Shown in pieces: positions 24,640 to 32,449 of a stretch of 64,000 nt of DNA. The notes below the pieces were generated by a model. It ran no database searches. It had not been told where the DNA came from and was given only the letters and a program-made list of their open reading frames with translations. The DNA is taken from contig NZ_JAJFBP010000007.1 of the NCBI RefSeq assembly GCF_020697055.1, forward strand, positions 1 to 64,000. Direction: 5' to 3'. Position 1 is the stretch's first letter; every line of letters starts with the position of its first letter. The position numbers were made by a program, and so were the translations under genes. The stretch comes from Panacagrimonas sp. (lineage in GTDB: Bacteria; Pseudomonadota; Gammaproteobacteria; Nevskiales; Nevskiaceae).

Positions 24640-25140
24640 TCAAACGCGCGCAGCTTTCTCGAGTGCTTCGACGAGCAAGTCCAGCGTCGCGCGCGCGAAC
24701 GCCCACATGTTCTCGACGCGGTCTTCGTTGCCCGTGCGCAGCGTGCGCACGAGGCTCACCGGGCCGGTGATCGCCATGCAGGTGTGGCCCGAAGGATCGC
24801 CGTAGGGATTGGGCGGGCCGGCGGCGCCGGTTTCCGACAATCCCCAGGTCACGCCGGGATGCTTGGCCAGGATCGCGCGGCACAGGCGCTCGGCGTAGGG
24901 CTCGGAGCTGGAGCGGATGCCTTCGGCGCGCAGTTCCTTCATGTCGAGGTCCACCAGCGACTTGATCGAGACGAACGAGTACGTGAGCACGCCGCCGACG
25001 TAGTACGCCGAGGCGCCGGGTACCGCGAGCAGGCTCGCACTGACCAGGCCGCCGGCGGAGGTTTCGGCGACGACGATCTTTTCGCCGCGCGCCTTCAGCA
25101 GTTCGCCGGCGCGGGCGCCCATCGCGAGCAGGTCGTTCAT
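24640..25140 (-). CDS. CinA C-terminal-domain protein (nicotinamide-nucleotide amidase-like)
   Basis: This 166-residue stand-alone CinA C-terminal domain hydrolyses NMN to nicotinate mononucleotide in characterised relatives (PncC). The sequence has LLKARGEKIVVAETSAGGLVSASLLAVPGASA, matching the usual AES-TGG nucleotide-site pattern with small changes. It also has YYVGGVLTYSFVSIKSL, GLSETGAAGP and TCMAITGP. The terminal part is divergent from classical PncC, so the substrate is less certain. The start ATG at 25140 overlaps the stop of the lysR gene (ATGA), implying coupled translation. Confidence 0.8.
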   Translation of the reverse strand: MNDLLAMGARAGELLKARGEKIVVAETSAGGLVSASLLAVPGASAYYVGGVLTYSFVSIKSLVDLDMKELRAEGIRSSSEPYAERLCRAILAKHPGVTWGLSETGAAGPPNPYGDPSGHTCMAITGPVSLVRTLRTGNEDRVENMWAFARATLDLLVEALEKAARV

Positions 25141-26087
25141 TTCGGTTCGGTATCCGGTGAGGAAGTGGAAGAGGAGGGTGCCGGTGCGCGAAGCGCGCAC
25201 GCGCTGGCGACATTCTCGCGCAGCAGTTCGACCAGACGAAGGAGCCCCGGCCCCGCCGAGTCGCGATCCGCATAGATCAGGTACAGCGACACGCGGCGCT
25301 CCTGCGCGCCTTCCAGCGGCAGCGGCTTGAGCACGCCCGACGCGAGTTCCTGCCGGATCTTGTCCTCGGGCAGCCAGGAGAAACCGAAGCCACCGCGCAC
25401 CGCTTCGATCGACGTCGCCATCTGGCTCACGGTCCAGCGCTGCTTGGATTCCAGGCTCGTCGGCGAGGTGCTGCGCTGGCTGCCCGAATCGCGCACGACC
25501 AGGTGGCGATGCTGGCGCAGGTCGGCGGGTTCGATCGCGCGGCCGAGGTGGTGCAGCGGGTGCGCGGGGGCGGCGACCAGCAGCAGGCGCATGTTCATCA
25601 GCAGCTCACCGAAGAAGCCGGTCGGCACCAGCGGCGCGATCGCGAGCTCCGCTTCGCCCTTGAGCAGGCATTCGGCGGTGCCGCCCATCACCGATTCGAT
25701 CAATTCGATCCGGGTGTGCGGGCTCTCGTCGCCGAAGCGCGCCAAGGTCGCCAGCAGCACGTCGTTGGGGAACAGGATCTCGACCGCCAGCCGCAGCACC
25801 GCCTCCCAGCCCGCCGACAGCGAGGCGGCTGCGCGTTCGAGTCCGGCCGCTTCGTCGAGCAGGGCCTTGGCGCGGCGATACAGCAGCTGGCCGGTCGGAG
25901 TCAGCACCGCCTTGCGGCCTTGGACTTCGAAGGCCTTGATTCCCAGAGAGGATTCGATCTTCTGCACCGCGTAGGTGACCGCCGACTGGCTCTTGTGCAG
26001 GGCCTCGGCCGCCTGCGCGTAGCCGCCGGCGTCGACGACGGCCAACAACGCGCGCCACTGCTCGATCGTGATCCGTGGGCTCGCCAT
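25137..26087 (-). CDS. LysR-family transcriptional regulator
   Basis: This 316-residue regulator has an N-terminal winged helix (ITIEQWRALLAVVDAGGYAQAAEALHKSQSAVTYAVQKIE), here given only as two signature halves: AQAAEALHKSQSAVTYAV and KIESSLGIKAFEVQGRKAVL. A periplasmic-binding-like effector domain follows. It is transcribed divergently from azoR-doxX-pirin with a 100-bp gap that holds a T-N11-A palindrome. That is the standard arrangement for a LysR activator of the adjacent electrophile/quinone response operon. Its 3' end overlaps the cinA-like start by 4 bp. Confidence 0.9.
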   Translation of the reverse strand: MASPRITIEQWRALLAVVDAGGYAQAAEALHKSQSAVTYAVQKIESSLGIKAFEVQGRKAVLTPTGQLLYRRAKALLDEAAGLERAAASLSAGWEAVLRLAVEILFPNDVLLATLARFGDESPHTRIELIESVMGGTAECLLKGEAELAIAPLVPTGFFGELLMNMRLLLVAAPAHPLHHLGRAIEPADLRQHRHLVVRDSGSQRSTSPTSLESKQRWTVSQMATSIEAVRGGFGFSWLPEDKIRQELASGVLKPLPLEGAQERRVSLYLIYADRDSAGPGLLRLVELLRENVASACALRAPAPSSSTSSPDTEPK

Positions 26088-26089
26088 CT

Positions 26090-26104
26090 ATCAGAAGAAC
26101 TGAT
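26090..26104. promoter_or_regulatory. Candidate LysR operator (T-N11-A palindrome)
   Basis: ATCAG-AAGAA-CTGAT is a perfect 15-bp interrupted palindrome containing T-N11-A, the LysR recognition pattern. It begins 3 bp upstream of the lysR start codon and 84 bp upstream of azoR. That position suits autorepression and activation of azoR. Downstream, a T-rich run and TTTAATAAG near 26148-26158 may belong to the azoR promoter. Confidence 0.5.
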
Positions 26105-26187
26105 TGGTTTGGCCGGTATTTTGTTCTTTTTTATCGGCTGGTCAAATCCTTTAATAAGCGCACCTTCACTGCCGCCGGAGATGTGCG

Positions 26188-26793
26188 ATGACCCCCCAGT
26201 TGCTTCAGATCAACACCAGCCTGTTCTCGAACCAGGGCCAGTCCAGCCAGTTGGCCGACCGCTTCGTCGCCTCGTTCCGCGAGCGTCATCCGGATGCCGC
26301 CGTGGTGCTGCGCGACGTCGCCGGCGACCCGGTCCCGCATCTCGATGCCCGCCGCTTCGGTGCCTTCACCACGCCCGCGGCCGATCGCACGCCGGAGCAG
26401 AAGGAGGTCGTGGCGTACTCCGACACGCTGATCAACGAACTGCGCGCGGCCGACGTGATCGTGCTCGGTCTGCCGATGTACAACTTCGGCGTGCCCTCGC
26501 AGCTCAAGAGCTACTTCGACCACGTGGCGCGCGCCGGCGAGACGTTCCGCTACACCGCCAACGGTCCCGAGGGCCTGATCAAGAACAAGAAGGCGTATGT
26601 ATTCGCCGCGCGCGGTGGACACTATCTGGGGACGCCGCTGGATACGCAGACGTCCTATGTTCGCGACTTCCTGCGCTTCATCGGCATCGAGGACGTCGAG
26701 TTCATCTACGCCGAAGGCCTCGCGATCGACGCGCAGACCCGTACGCGCGCGCTCGAGCAGGCCAACGAAAGCATCGACAAGCTCGCTGCCTGA
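26188..26793 (+). CDS. azoR: FMN-dependent NADH-azoreductase / quinone reductase
   Basis: This 201-residue flavodoxin-fold enzyme reduces quinones and azo compounds by two electrons using NADH and FMN. The sequence shows the phosphate loop LQINTSLFSNQGQSSQLA, GLPMYNFGVPSQLKSYFDHV (FMN site), AYVFAARGGHYLG and the C-terminal FIGIEDVEFIYAEGL; all are AzoR landmarks. The first AUG sits after CCGGAG. It is the first gene of azoR-doxX-pirin, divergent from lysR. Confidence 0.93.
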   Translation: MTPQLLQINTSLFSNQGQSSQLADRFVASFRERHPDAAVVLRDVAGDPVPHLDARRFGAFTTPAADRTPEQKEVVAYSDTLINELRAADVIVLGLPMYNFGVPSQLKSYFDHVARAGETFRYTANGPEGLIKNKKAYVFAARGGHYLGTPLDTQTSYVRDFLRFIGIEDVEFIYAEGLAIDAQTRTRALEQANESIDKLAA

Positions 26794-26838
26794 TCCCGTT
26801 CCCCCACCACCCTTCCAGAGAAAGAAAAGAGCATCACC

Positions 26839-27225
26839 ATGAACCAGATCCAGACCCTCGCCGCTCCGGCCGGTCGTGCGCTGCTCGCACTGCTGTTCCT
26901 CGTTGCCGGCCTGCAGAAGATCAGCACCTACGAAGGCACGCTCGGCTACATGGCCTCGCAGGGCGTTCCGGGCTTCACGCTTCCGATCGTGATCGCGCTC
27001 GAAGCGCTGGGCGCGCTCGCGATCATCGTGGGCTGGCGCACGCGCCTGGTCGCGTTCCTGCTCGCGGGTTTCAGCCTGGTGTCGGCGGTGCTGTTCCACT
27101 TCAAGCCCGATGACGCGATGCAGATGACGATGTTCCTCAAGAACGTGTCGATCGCGGGTGGTTTCCTGCTGCTGGTGGCGCACGGCGCCGGTGCGTACAG
27201 CATCGACAACCGCCGCGGTTCCTGA
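26839..27225 (+). CDS. DoxX-family membrane protein
   Basis: This 128-residue inner-membrane protein has four hydrophobic helices, including GRALLALLFLVAGLQKI, LPIVIALEALGALAIIVGW and LVAFLLAGFSLVSAVLF. It has the typical DoxX/YphA spacing with a conserved Lys after helix 1. DoxX proteins often accompany quinone or thiol stress genes and may couple to electron transfer; the exact role is unknown. It lies 45 bp after azoR with AGAGAAAGAAAAG upstream. Confidence 0.88.
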   Translation: MNQIQTLAAPAGRALLALLFLVAGLQKISTYEGTLGYMASQGVPGFTLPIVIALEALGALAIIVGWRTRLVAFLLAGFSLVSAVLFHFKPDDAMQMTMFLKNVSIAGGFLLLVAHGAGAYSIDNRRGS

Positions 27226-27252
27226 TTGTTCCCAAGCTCACTGGAGATTCCC

Positions 27253-28128
27253 ATGTCCACCGTCACGCGCAAGCTCGTCCAGCTGATCCGCTCGGTCGAG
27301 ACCTCCGACGGCGCCGGCGTGAAGCTGCGCCGCAGTGTCGGCAGCCAGCGCGGGCTGTATCTCGATCCGTTCCTGATGCTCGACGAGTTCGGTACCGACA
27401 ATCCGGGCGATTACATCGCCGGCTTTCCGCCGCATCCGCATCGCGGGTTCGAGACGGTGACGTACATGCTCGATGGCCGCATGCAGCACAAGGATCACCT
27501 CGGCAACGTCGGCGACCTCGGTCCCGGCGGCGTGCAATGGATGACGGCCGGGCGCGGCGTCATCCATTCGGAGATGCCGCTGCAGGAGAGCGGGCGCATG
27601 CGCGGTTTCCAGCTCTGGCTGAACCTGCCGTCGAAGGAAAAGATGAAGCCGGCGTGGTATCGCGACATTCCGGCCGGCGAGATTCCCGAAGTGGTCCTGC
27701 CGGGCGGCGGGCGGGTGAAAGTGATCGCCGGGTCGGTGGGCGACGTCAGCGGACCCATCAACGGGCCCGATCGTCGCCTGAGCACCGATCCGCTGTACCT
27801 GGATCTGCAACTGCTGCCGGGCGAGCGCTTCGAGCAGACCGTTGCCGCCGGTCACACGGCATTCGCCTATGCATACGAAGGCGGCGCGCGGATCGGTGAG
27901 GGCGAGGACGCGCGTGATCTGCCGCGACAGGCGGCCGGCGTGCTCTCCGAGGGCGAGGGCGTCGTCGTCACGGCGGGTGATCAGGGTGCGCGGCTGGTCC
28001 TGATCGCCGGCAAGCCGATCCGCGAGCCGATCGTGCAGTACGGACCGTTCGTGATGAACACGCGCGAGGAGATCGAGCAGGCGATCCAGGACTATCAGCG
28101 CGGCGATTTCGCGCGCGCCGCGGCGTGA
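27253..28128 (+). CDS. Pirin family protein
   Basis: This 291-residue bicupin has the pirin metal site FPPHPHRGFETVTYMLDGRMQHKDH and GGVQWMTAGRGVIHSEMP. It continues with GFQLWLNLPSKEKMKPAWYRDI. Two His pairs and a Glu suited to Fe are retained, so quercetinase-like dioxygenase activity is possible. The ATG at 27253 has GGAG at 8 nt. It is the third gene of the azoR operon and most likely part of the electrophile response. Confidence 0.92.
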   Translation: MSTVTRKLVQLIRSVETSDGAGVKLRRSVGSQRGLYLDPFLMLDEFGTDNPGDYIAGFPPHPHRGFETVTYMLDGRMQHKDHLGNVGDLGPGGVQWMTAGRGVIHSEMPLQESGRMRGFQLWLNLPSKEKMKPAWYRDIPAGEIPEVVLPGGGRVKVIAGSVGDVSGPINGPDRRLSTDPLYLDLQLLPGERFEQTVAAGHTAFAYAYEGGARIGEGEDARDLPRQAAGVLSEGEGVVVTAGDQGARLVLIAGKPIREPIVQYGPFVMNTREEIEQAIQDYQRGDFARAAA

Positions 28129-28140
28129 CGCCTCGGCGTC

Positions 28141-29166
28141 CTACGCAAGACCCTGGCGGTACGCGCGTGGCGACCGTCCGGTCCAGCGGCCGAACGCACG
28201 CGTGAACGCGCTCTGCTCGGAATATCCGAGCAGCAGCGCGACCTCGGCCACACTCAATCCCGGATCCGCCAGGTGCTGCTCGGCGATGCGTCGGCGCGTG
28301 TCGTCGCGCAGTTCGCGGAAGCGCAGTCCAAGCGCTTCGAGTCGGCGATGCAGCGTTCGCGGCGACGTGTGCAGGCCGCTCGCGATCCGTTCCAGGCTCA
28401 CTTCACCTTCCCGCAACGTGGCCGCCACCGCGCGGCGCACCGATTGCTCCAGGTCACCGGCGTCCGGCAGTTCGGCGAGCAGGTTCTCGGCCTGCTGTTC
28501 GAGCAACCCCAGCAGCGCCGCGTCGGGTTGCCGCAGCGGCCGCGCGAGAAGCGACAGCGGCAGCCGCACCCGTGTTGCGTCCTGCTGCCACAACACCTCG
28601 CTGCCGAAGTAGCGCCGATACGCGGCGGCGCTGCGCGGCGGTTCGTTGACGAAGTGAACCGCGTCGACTCGGGTGTCGGCCGCGTCGGTGACGTCGCGCG
28701 CGAACTGCACCAGCGCGGTGATCGCGGTTTCGTCCACCAGCCGGCCGGGACAGCCGTTCTCGGTGCCCCATTCGAGCGTGACGACGCCGCCCTGCGTCTG
28801 GAGACGCAGCGCGCTGACGTCGTAGACCAGGCGCTGGTAGTGGTGCAATCGCGTCAGCGCGGCACCCAGCGTGCCGCTGGCGTGCAACACGTAGCCCATC
28901 ACGCCGAAGTGCCGCGGCGTCACGGTGCGGCCCAGGTGCAGGCCCAGATCGTCGTCGTCGAGATGACGCGCGGCCTTTTCCAGATGTCGCTGCCAGCGCT
29001 CGACCGGGTAGCGTCCGGGAACGCCCTGCGCCGGGCTGGGCGGCGGTTCGCCGAGCAGTCGCGCGCCGTCGATTCCCTTGGCCGCGAGATATTCGAAAAG
29101 CAGTCCGACGTAGCTCGCCGGCACCACGCCGCGAGCCGGCTCGAGATCCTGGCGGCGGGCGGGCAT
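28141..29166 (-). CDS. AraC-family transcriptional regulator
   Basis: This 341-residue regulator has an arabinose-binding-like sensor domain (YVGLLFEYLAAKGIDGARLL, GVMGYVLHASGTLGAALTRL). The C-terminal double helix-turn-helix carries IASGLHTSPRTLHRRLEALG and VAEVALLLGYSEQSAFTRAF. It has the same architecture as the broken AraC gene at 2465-3487, of which it is a paralogue of ordinary family distance. It is divergent from the TetR gene by about 100 bp. Its target is unknown; the P450 operon beyond the TetR gene or a lipid-related gene are candidates. Confidence 0.88.
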   Translation of the reverse strand: MPARRQDLEPARGVVPASYVGLLFEYLAAKGIDGARLLGEPPPSPAQGVPGRYPVERWQRHLEKAARHLDDDDLGLHLGRTVTPRHFGVMGYVLHASGTLGAALTRLHHYQRLVYDVSALRLQTQGGVVTLEWGTENGCPGRLVDETAITALVQFARDVTDAADTRVDAVHFVNEPPRSAAAYRRYFGSEVLWQQDATRVRLPLSLLARPLRQPDAALLGLLEQQAENLLAELPDAGDLEQSVRRAVAATLREGEVSLERIASGLHTSPRTLHRRLEALGLRFRELRDDTRRRIAEQHLADPGLSVAEVALLLGYSEQSAFTRAFGRWTGRSPRAYRQGLA

Positions 29167-29269
29167 GGCCGGGAGTGTCAAAAAGCGAGGGCGGGCGGTC
29201 AATTGCCCCTCACGTCCGTGCGGCGCATCCTTCGCCGCCGAAACATCGACCGACCCTCCGATCCGTCTC

Positions 29270-29953
29270 ATGGCGTCCGCCGGCGACTCTTCCGTCAAGC
29301 AGAACAACAAGCAGCGCATCCTCGAAGCCACCATCCAGCTCATGAACGAGCAGGGCGGCGCGGTCGGTACTTCGCAGGTCGCCGACCATCTGGGCATCAG
29401 CCCGGGCAACCTGTACTACCACTTCCGCAATCGCGAGGAGATCCTGCGCGAGCTGTTCGAACGCCTGGTCCAGGAACTCGACGAGGTGCTGCGCGTGGAA
29501 GCCGGCGAACCGATCCCGGTTGCACGCCTGGTCGCCTGCTACACCGGCGGAACGCGGGTGCTGTGGCGCTACCGCTTCTTCTTCGCCTCGGCGGTGGATT
29601 TCATCGGGCGCGATCCGTGGCTCGCGCAGCGCTACCTGGATTTCAGCCGGCAGTCGCAGCACTACATGAGGCTGATCATCCAGAGCGCGATGAAGGAATC
29701 ACCTGGGCCCGTGAAGGCCACTGCGCGCCAGACCGCGCACCTGGCCGAGATCATGTGGGTGCTGTGGGTGAGCTGGCCGCGCTACTCGGAGCTGGCGCAG
29801 CCCGGGCGCAAGCTGGGCGAGGCCGACATCGGTCACGGTCTCGAGCAGATCGCATTCGTGCTCGCGCCCTACCTGGGCGAGATCTATTACAAGCAGGTGC
29901 TGCAGCGCGTGCATCGTTTCGTGAAGGGACTCGAGCGCGAAGCCCAAACCTGA
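29270..29953 (+). CDS. TetR-family regulator of the P450 operon
   Basis: This 227-residue regulator has an N-terminal helix-turn-helix (NKQRILEATIQLMNEQGG, then TSQVADHLGISPGNLYYHF) and a helical ligand domain rich in Trp and Tyr (MWVLWVSWPRYSE). The ATG at 29270 gives the normal N-terminal length. It lies upstream of and in the same direction as the P450 operon. Two identical-style inverted repeats sit in the intergenic gap over the promoter, so it probably represses that operon and is released by its substrate or a CoA derivative. Confidence 0.88.
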   Translation: MASAGDSSVKQNNKQRILEATIQLMNEQGGAVGTSQVADHLGISPGNLYYHFRNREEILRELFERLVQELDEVLRVEAGEPIPVARLVACYTGGTRVLWRYRFFFASAVDFIGRDPWLAQRYLDFSRQSQHYMRLIIQSAMKESPGPVKATARQTAHLAEIMWVLWVSWPRYSELAQPGRKLGEADIGHGLEQIAFVLAPYLGEIYYKQVLQRVHRFVKGLEREAQT

Positions 29954-29982
29954 TCGCCCAGCTGGGTGCCGCGTGGCCGCCG

Positions 29983-30012
29983 TTGACACGCCCACGATCT
30001 AGAGGAAATACT
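29983..30012 (+). promoter_or_regulatory. Candidate sigma-70 promoter of the P450 operon
   Basis: A consensus -35 TTGACA at 29983-29988 is followed after 18 bp by AATACT at 30007-30012. The -10 lies inside the first CTAGAG palindrome, so a bound repressor would block polymerase. The SDR remnant begins about 70 bp downstream. Confidence 0.6.
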
Positions 30013-30016
30013 CTAG
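29999..30016. promoter_or_regulatory. TetR operator 1 (CTAGAG-N6-CTCTAG)
   Basis: This is a perfect 18-bp interrupted palindrome with GAAATA as spacer, overlapping the -10 element. It is one of two copies with identical 6-bp arms; the likely ligand is the TetR protein encoded 46 bp upstream. Confidence 0.65.
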
Positions 30017-30021
30017 TGAGG

Positions 30022-30039
30022 CTAGAGCGTTCACTCTAG
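30022..30039. promoter_or_regulatory. TetR operator 2 (CTAGAG-N6-CTCTAG)
   Basis: The second perfect copy has spacer CGTTCA and lies 23 bp centre to centre from the first. That is about two helical turns, which would place both dimers on nearly the same DNA face. Confidence 0.65.
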
Positions 30040-30079
30040 CTGCATGCGGCCCGACGAAAGCGTCGGGCCAGGAGCGGCG

Positions 30080-30319
30080 ATGGAACAGGTTCTCCAGGGT
30101 CGGCGGTTGAACATCACGGGCGCGGCGTCGGACGCCTCCGAGTCCGCGCTCGCATCCCTGTCGCCGCAGGCGCGCATCGCCGAACCGCGCGAGATCGCCG
30201 CCGCGGTGGCGTGGCTTCTTTCATCGCAATCCCGCTTCGTCACCGCCGCGGTCGTGCCGATCGACGGCGGCTGGAGCACGCAGTGGCGATCGGCGCAACA
30301 GAGGAGGAATACACGATGA
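30080..30319 (+). pseudogene. Short-chain dehydrogenase reduced to its two ends
   Basis: The frame encodes only 79 residues. It begins MEQVLQGRRLNITGAAS, the beta-1/Gly-rich start of an SDR. It then jumps directly to the SDR C-terminus (SPQARIAEPREIAAAVAWLL, FVTAAVVPIDGGWSTQ). Roughly 170 residues, including the YxxxK active site, are missing in frame. The start has AGGAG upstream. Its stop overlaps the P450 ATG (ATGA), so it may now serve as a translated leader that couples ribosomes to the P450. Loss of catalysis is certain from the missing core; any residual role is speculation. Confidence 0.7.
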
Positions 30320-31542
30320 GCGCAAACCCCGAACCCATGCCGATGGTGCCAGGCGGCGACTGGTGCGGCGCCGATCCCTTTGCGCCGGACTTCCGCGACG
30401 ATCCGTATCCGGCGCTGCATCGACTGCGCGAGCGCGACCCGGTGAATCTCACGCCGGTCGGCACCTGGCGCATCAGCCGCTACGACGACGTCGCCGCCAT
30501 CTTTCGCAAGGCCAGGACCAGCCAGACGCTGTCGGACGGCACGGCGCCCAACTTCGATCCGCTCGATCGCCGCGGCAGCTTTCTCGAGTTCATGCTCAAC
30601 AAGGATGATCCGGAGCATCTGCGACTGCGGCGGCTCGCGGTGCAGTCGCTCGGGCCTTCCACGGTGAAGCAGATGGAGGGCGAGGTGATCAAGACGGTCG
30701 CGGGGACGCTCGATCGCGCGCTCGAGCGCGGCGGCATGGAGATCATCCGCGACATGGCGCATCTGGTCCCGTCGCGAATGGTCTGCCAGATCATGGGCGT
30801 GCCCGAGCAGGATCGTGAACTGTTCAACGAGTGGACCGCGGCGCGCACCAACGCATTCTTCGCGCGCTTCCTGCCGCCGGAGGTGCAGCAGCGGACGCGG
30901 GACGCCGGGAGCGCGATGGCCGACTACTTCGAGGCCCTGGTCAGGGAGCGTCGCAAGAACCTGGGCGAGGACATGATCAGCGCCCTGATCCGCGCCGAGG
31001 AGGAGGGCGACAAGCTGCACGACGGCGAGCTGGTCGTGCAGGCCATCGGCATCATCATCGCGGGATACGAGACCACGATCGGCCTGATCGGCAACGGCAT
31101 GCGGGCGTTCCTGGATCACCCCGACCAGCTGGAGAAGCTGCGCAACGATCCGGCACTGATCAACAACGCGATCGAGGAGTGCCTGCGCTACGACACGCCG
31201 ATCCTGTTCAATTGGCGCGTGATCGCCGAACCCTTCGAGGTCGGCGGCAAGACGCTGCCCAAGGATGCGGTGATCTGGCAGATGCTCGGCTCGGCCAACC
31301 GCGATCCGGCGCGCTTCCCCGAACCGGACCGGTTCGACATCGCGCGCAAGGACGTCCAGCACCAGGCCTTCGGCGGTGGAATCCATTTCTGCCTGGGAAA
31401 CCAGCTCGCGCGCATGGAAGCGCGCCATGCGATCGGCCAGTTCGCGCAGCGCACGCGCGGCCTGCGCATCGAGCAGGGCAGGCTCGAATGGTCGCATTCG
31501 TTCTTTCGCGTGATGGCCAGCCTGCCGATCACGTTCCACTGA
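30316..31542 (+). CDS. Cytochrome P450 (bacterial class I)
   Basis: This 408-residue soluble P450 mono-oxygenase has the I-helix AGYETTIGLIGNGM, ExxR in EECLRYDTPI and the haem loop FGGGIHFCLGNQLARME, with thiolate Cys359. No membrane anchor is present, as expected for ferredoxin-fed bacterial enzymes; a [2Fe-2S] ferredoxin of the matching type lies in the same operon. Neighbouring acyl-CoA dehydrogenase and reductase genes suggest a lipophilic acid, terpenoid or steroid side-chain substrate, but that is inference. The gene starts at 30316, overlapping the SDR remnant. Confidence 0.94.
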   Translation: MSANPEPMPMVPGGDWCGADPFAPDFRDDPYPALHRLRERDPVNLTPVGTWRISRYDDVAAIFRKARTSQTLSDGTAPNFDPLDRRGSFLEFMLNKDDPEHLRLRRLAVQSLGPSTVKQMEGEVIKTVAGTLDRALERGGMEIIRDMAHLVPSRMVCQIMGVPEQDRELFNEWTAARTNAFFARFLPPEVQQRTRDAGSAMADYFEALVRERRKNLGEDMISALIRAEEEGDKLHDGELVVQAIGIIIAGYETTIGLIGNGMRAFLDHPDQLEKLRNDPALINNAIEECLRYDTPILFNWRVIAEPFEVGGKTLPKDAVIWQMLGSANRDPARFPEPDRFDIARKDVQHQAFGGGIHFCLGNQLARMEARHAIGQFAQRTRGLRIEQGRLEWSHSFFRVMASLPITFH

Positions 31543-31576
31543 CGAACCCGAACACGAGACAACAGAGGAGAAGACG

Positions 31577-32032
31577 ATGTCCGAACCCAAACTCGAAACG
31601 CGCTGGCTGGGCACGATGCGCGGCAGCATCCCGCAGCCGGCGGTGATTTCGCCCAACCTGATGGTCTTCAACGTGCTCGAGGCGAGCATCGACAGTCCGC
31701 GCCTGAAGGCGACGCTGCGGGGTCCGAGCGGCGACTGGGTCCGCATCCAGCCCAATGGCAACTGGAAGCTGGACGTGCGCCTGCTGATGGACACCGACGA
31801 CGGCGTGCCGATCTACATCCACTACAACGGCGTGTTCAGGGTGCAGCCGGGCCTGATGGAGCGGCTGGGCACCGGTGAGGCGATCTCGGGCGACGAGATG
31901 TATTTCCGCAGCGCGCCCTATTTCGAAGCGCCGGAAGGCAAGTACGGCTGGCTCAACGACATCCTCGTGATCGGTCGCATCCGCACTTTCGGCGGCGGCA
32001 CCGTGCTCTACGACCTGTTCGAAGTGCTGTAG
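31577..32032 (+). CDS. DUF3237 family protein
   Basis: This 151-residue beta-barrel-like protein of the DUF3237 family has LKATLRGPSGDWVRIQPNGN, YIHYNGVFRV and YFRSAPYFEAPEGKYGWLND, all typical of the family. DUF3237 genes often sit in catabolic clusters; their biochemical function is not established. It lies 34 bp after the P450 with GAGGAG upstream of the ATG. Confidence 0.85.
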   Translation: MSEPKLETRWLGTMRGSIPQPAVISPNLMVFNVLEASIDSPRLKATLRGPSGDWVRIQPNGNWKLDVRLLMDTDDGVPIYIHYNGVFRVQPGLMERLGTGEAISGDEMYFRSAPYFEAPEGKYGWLNDILVIGRIRTFGGGTVLYDLFEVL

Positions 32033-32048
32033 TCCCCCGGCAGTCCCC

Positions 32049-32413
32049 ATGAGCTCCCCACCCCATGCCGGGTGCGTCCGAGCGTGGTGATCATCGGTGT
32101 GACGCTCGGACCGCAGAGCCCGATCGGCAACTACTCGGCCATCAGCATCGCCGAGACGCAGATCGGCTACATCATGGATGCGATCCGCCAGTTCATGACG
32201 GGACGTTTGACCACGCTCGCACCGACGCTCTCCGCGACCGAGTCCTTCAACGCCCGCGTGCGCGCCGCGATGCCGGACACGATCTGGATGAGCGGCTGCA
32301 CCAGTTGGTACATCGGCAAGAACGGCGTGCCTTCGGCGTGGCCTTTCAGCGGCCAGCGCTTTCGCGAAGAACTCGCGCAGGTCGATCTGAGCGAGTTCGA
32401 GGTGACGGTCTGA
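32049..32413 (+). pseudogene. Flavin-containing (Baeyer-Villiger-type) monooxygenase remnant
   Basis: An ATG at 32049 begins an N-terminus-like run (MSSPPHA) that shifts frame. The main frame then reads VRPSVVIIG, the start of the FAD Rossmann motif. After it, without the rest of the FAD and NADPH domains, comes the C-terminal end of the family: IGNYSAISIAETQIGYIMDA and TIWMSGCTSWYIGKNGVPSA, to the stop at 32413. About 370-400 residues of the usual length of around 500 are missing. If translated from GTG 32072 it gives 113 residues without a cofactor site. It is the second gene of this operon to survive only as joined ends. Confidence 0.68.
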
Positions 32414-32449
32414 CGCCGTCGACCCTTCCATTCCATCAACGAGATATCC

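Noticed and set aside
28141..29166. Possibility that this AraC gene is a recent duplicate of the broken one at 2465
   Set aside because: Only family-level similarity is visible; no stretches of near-identity.
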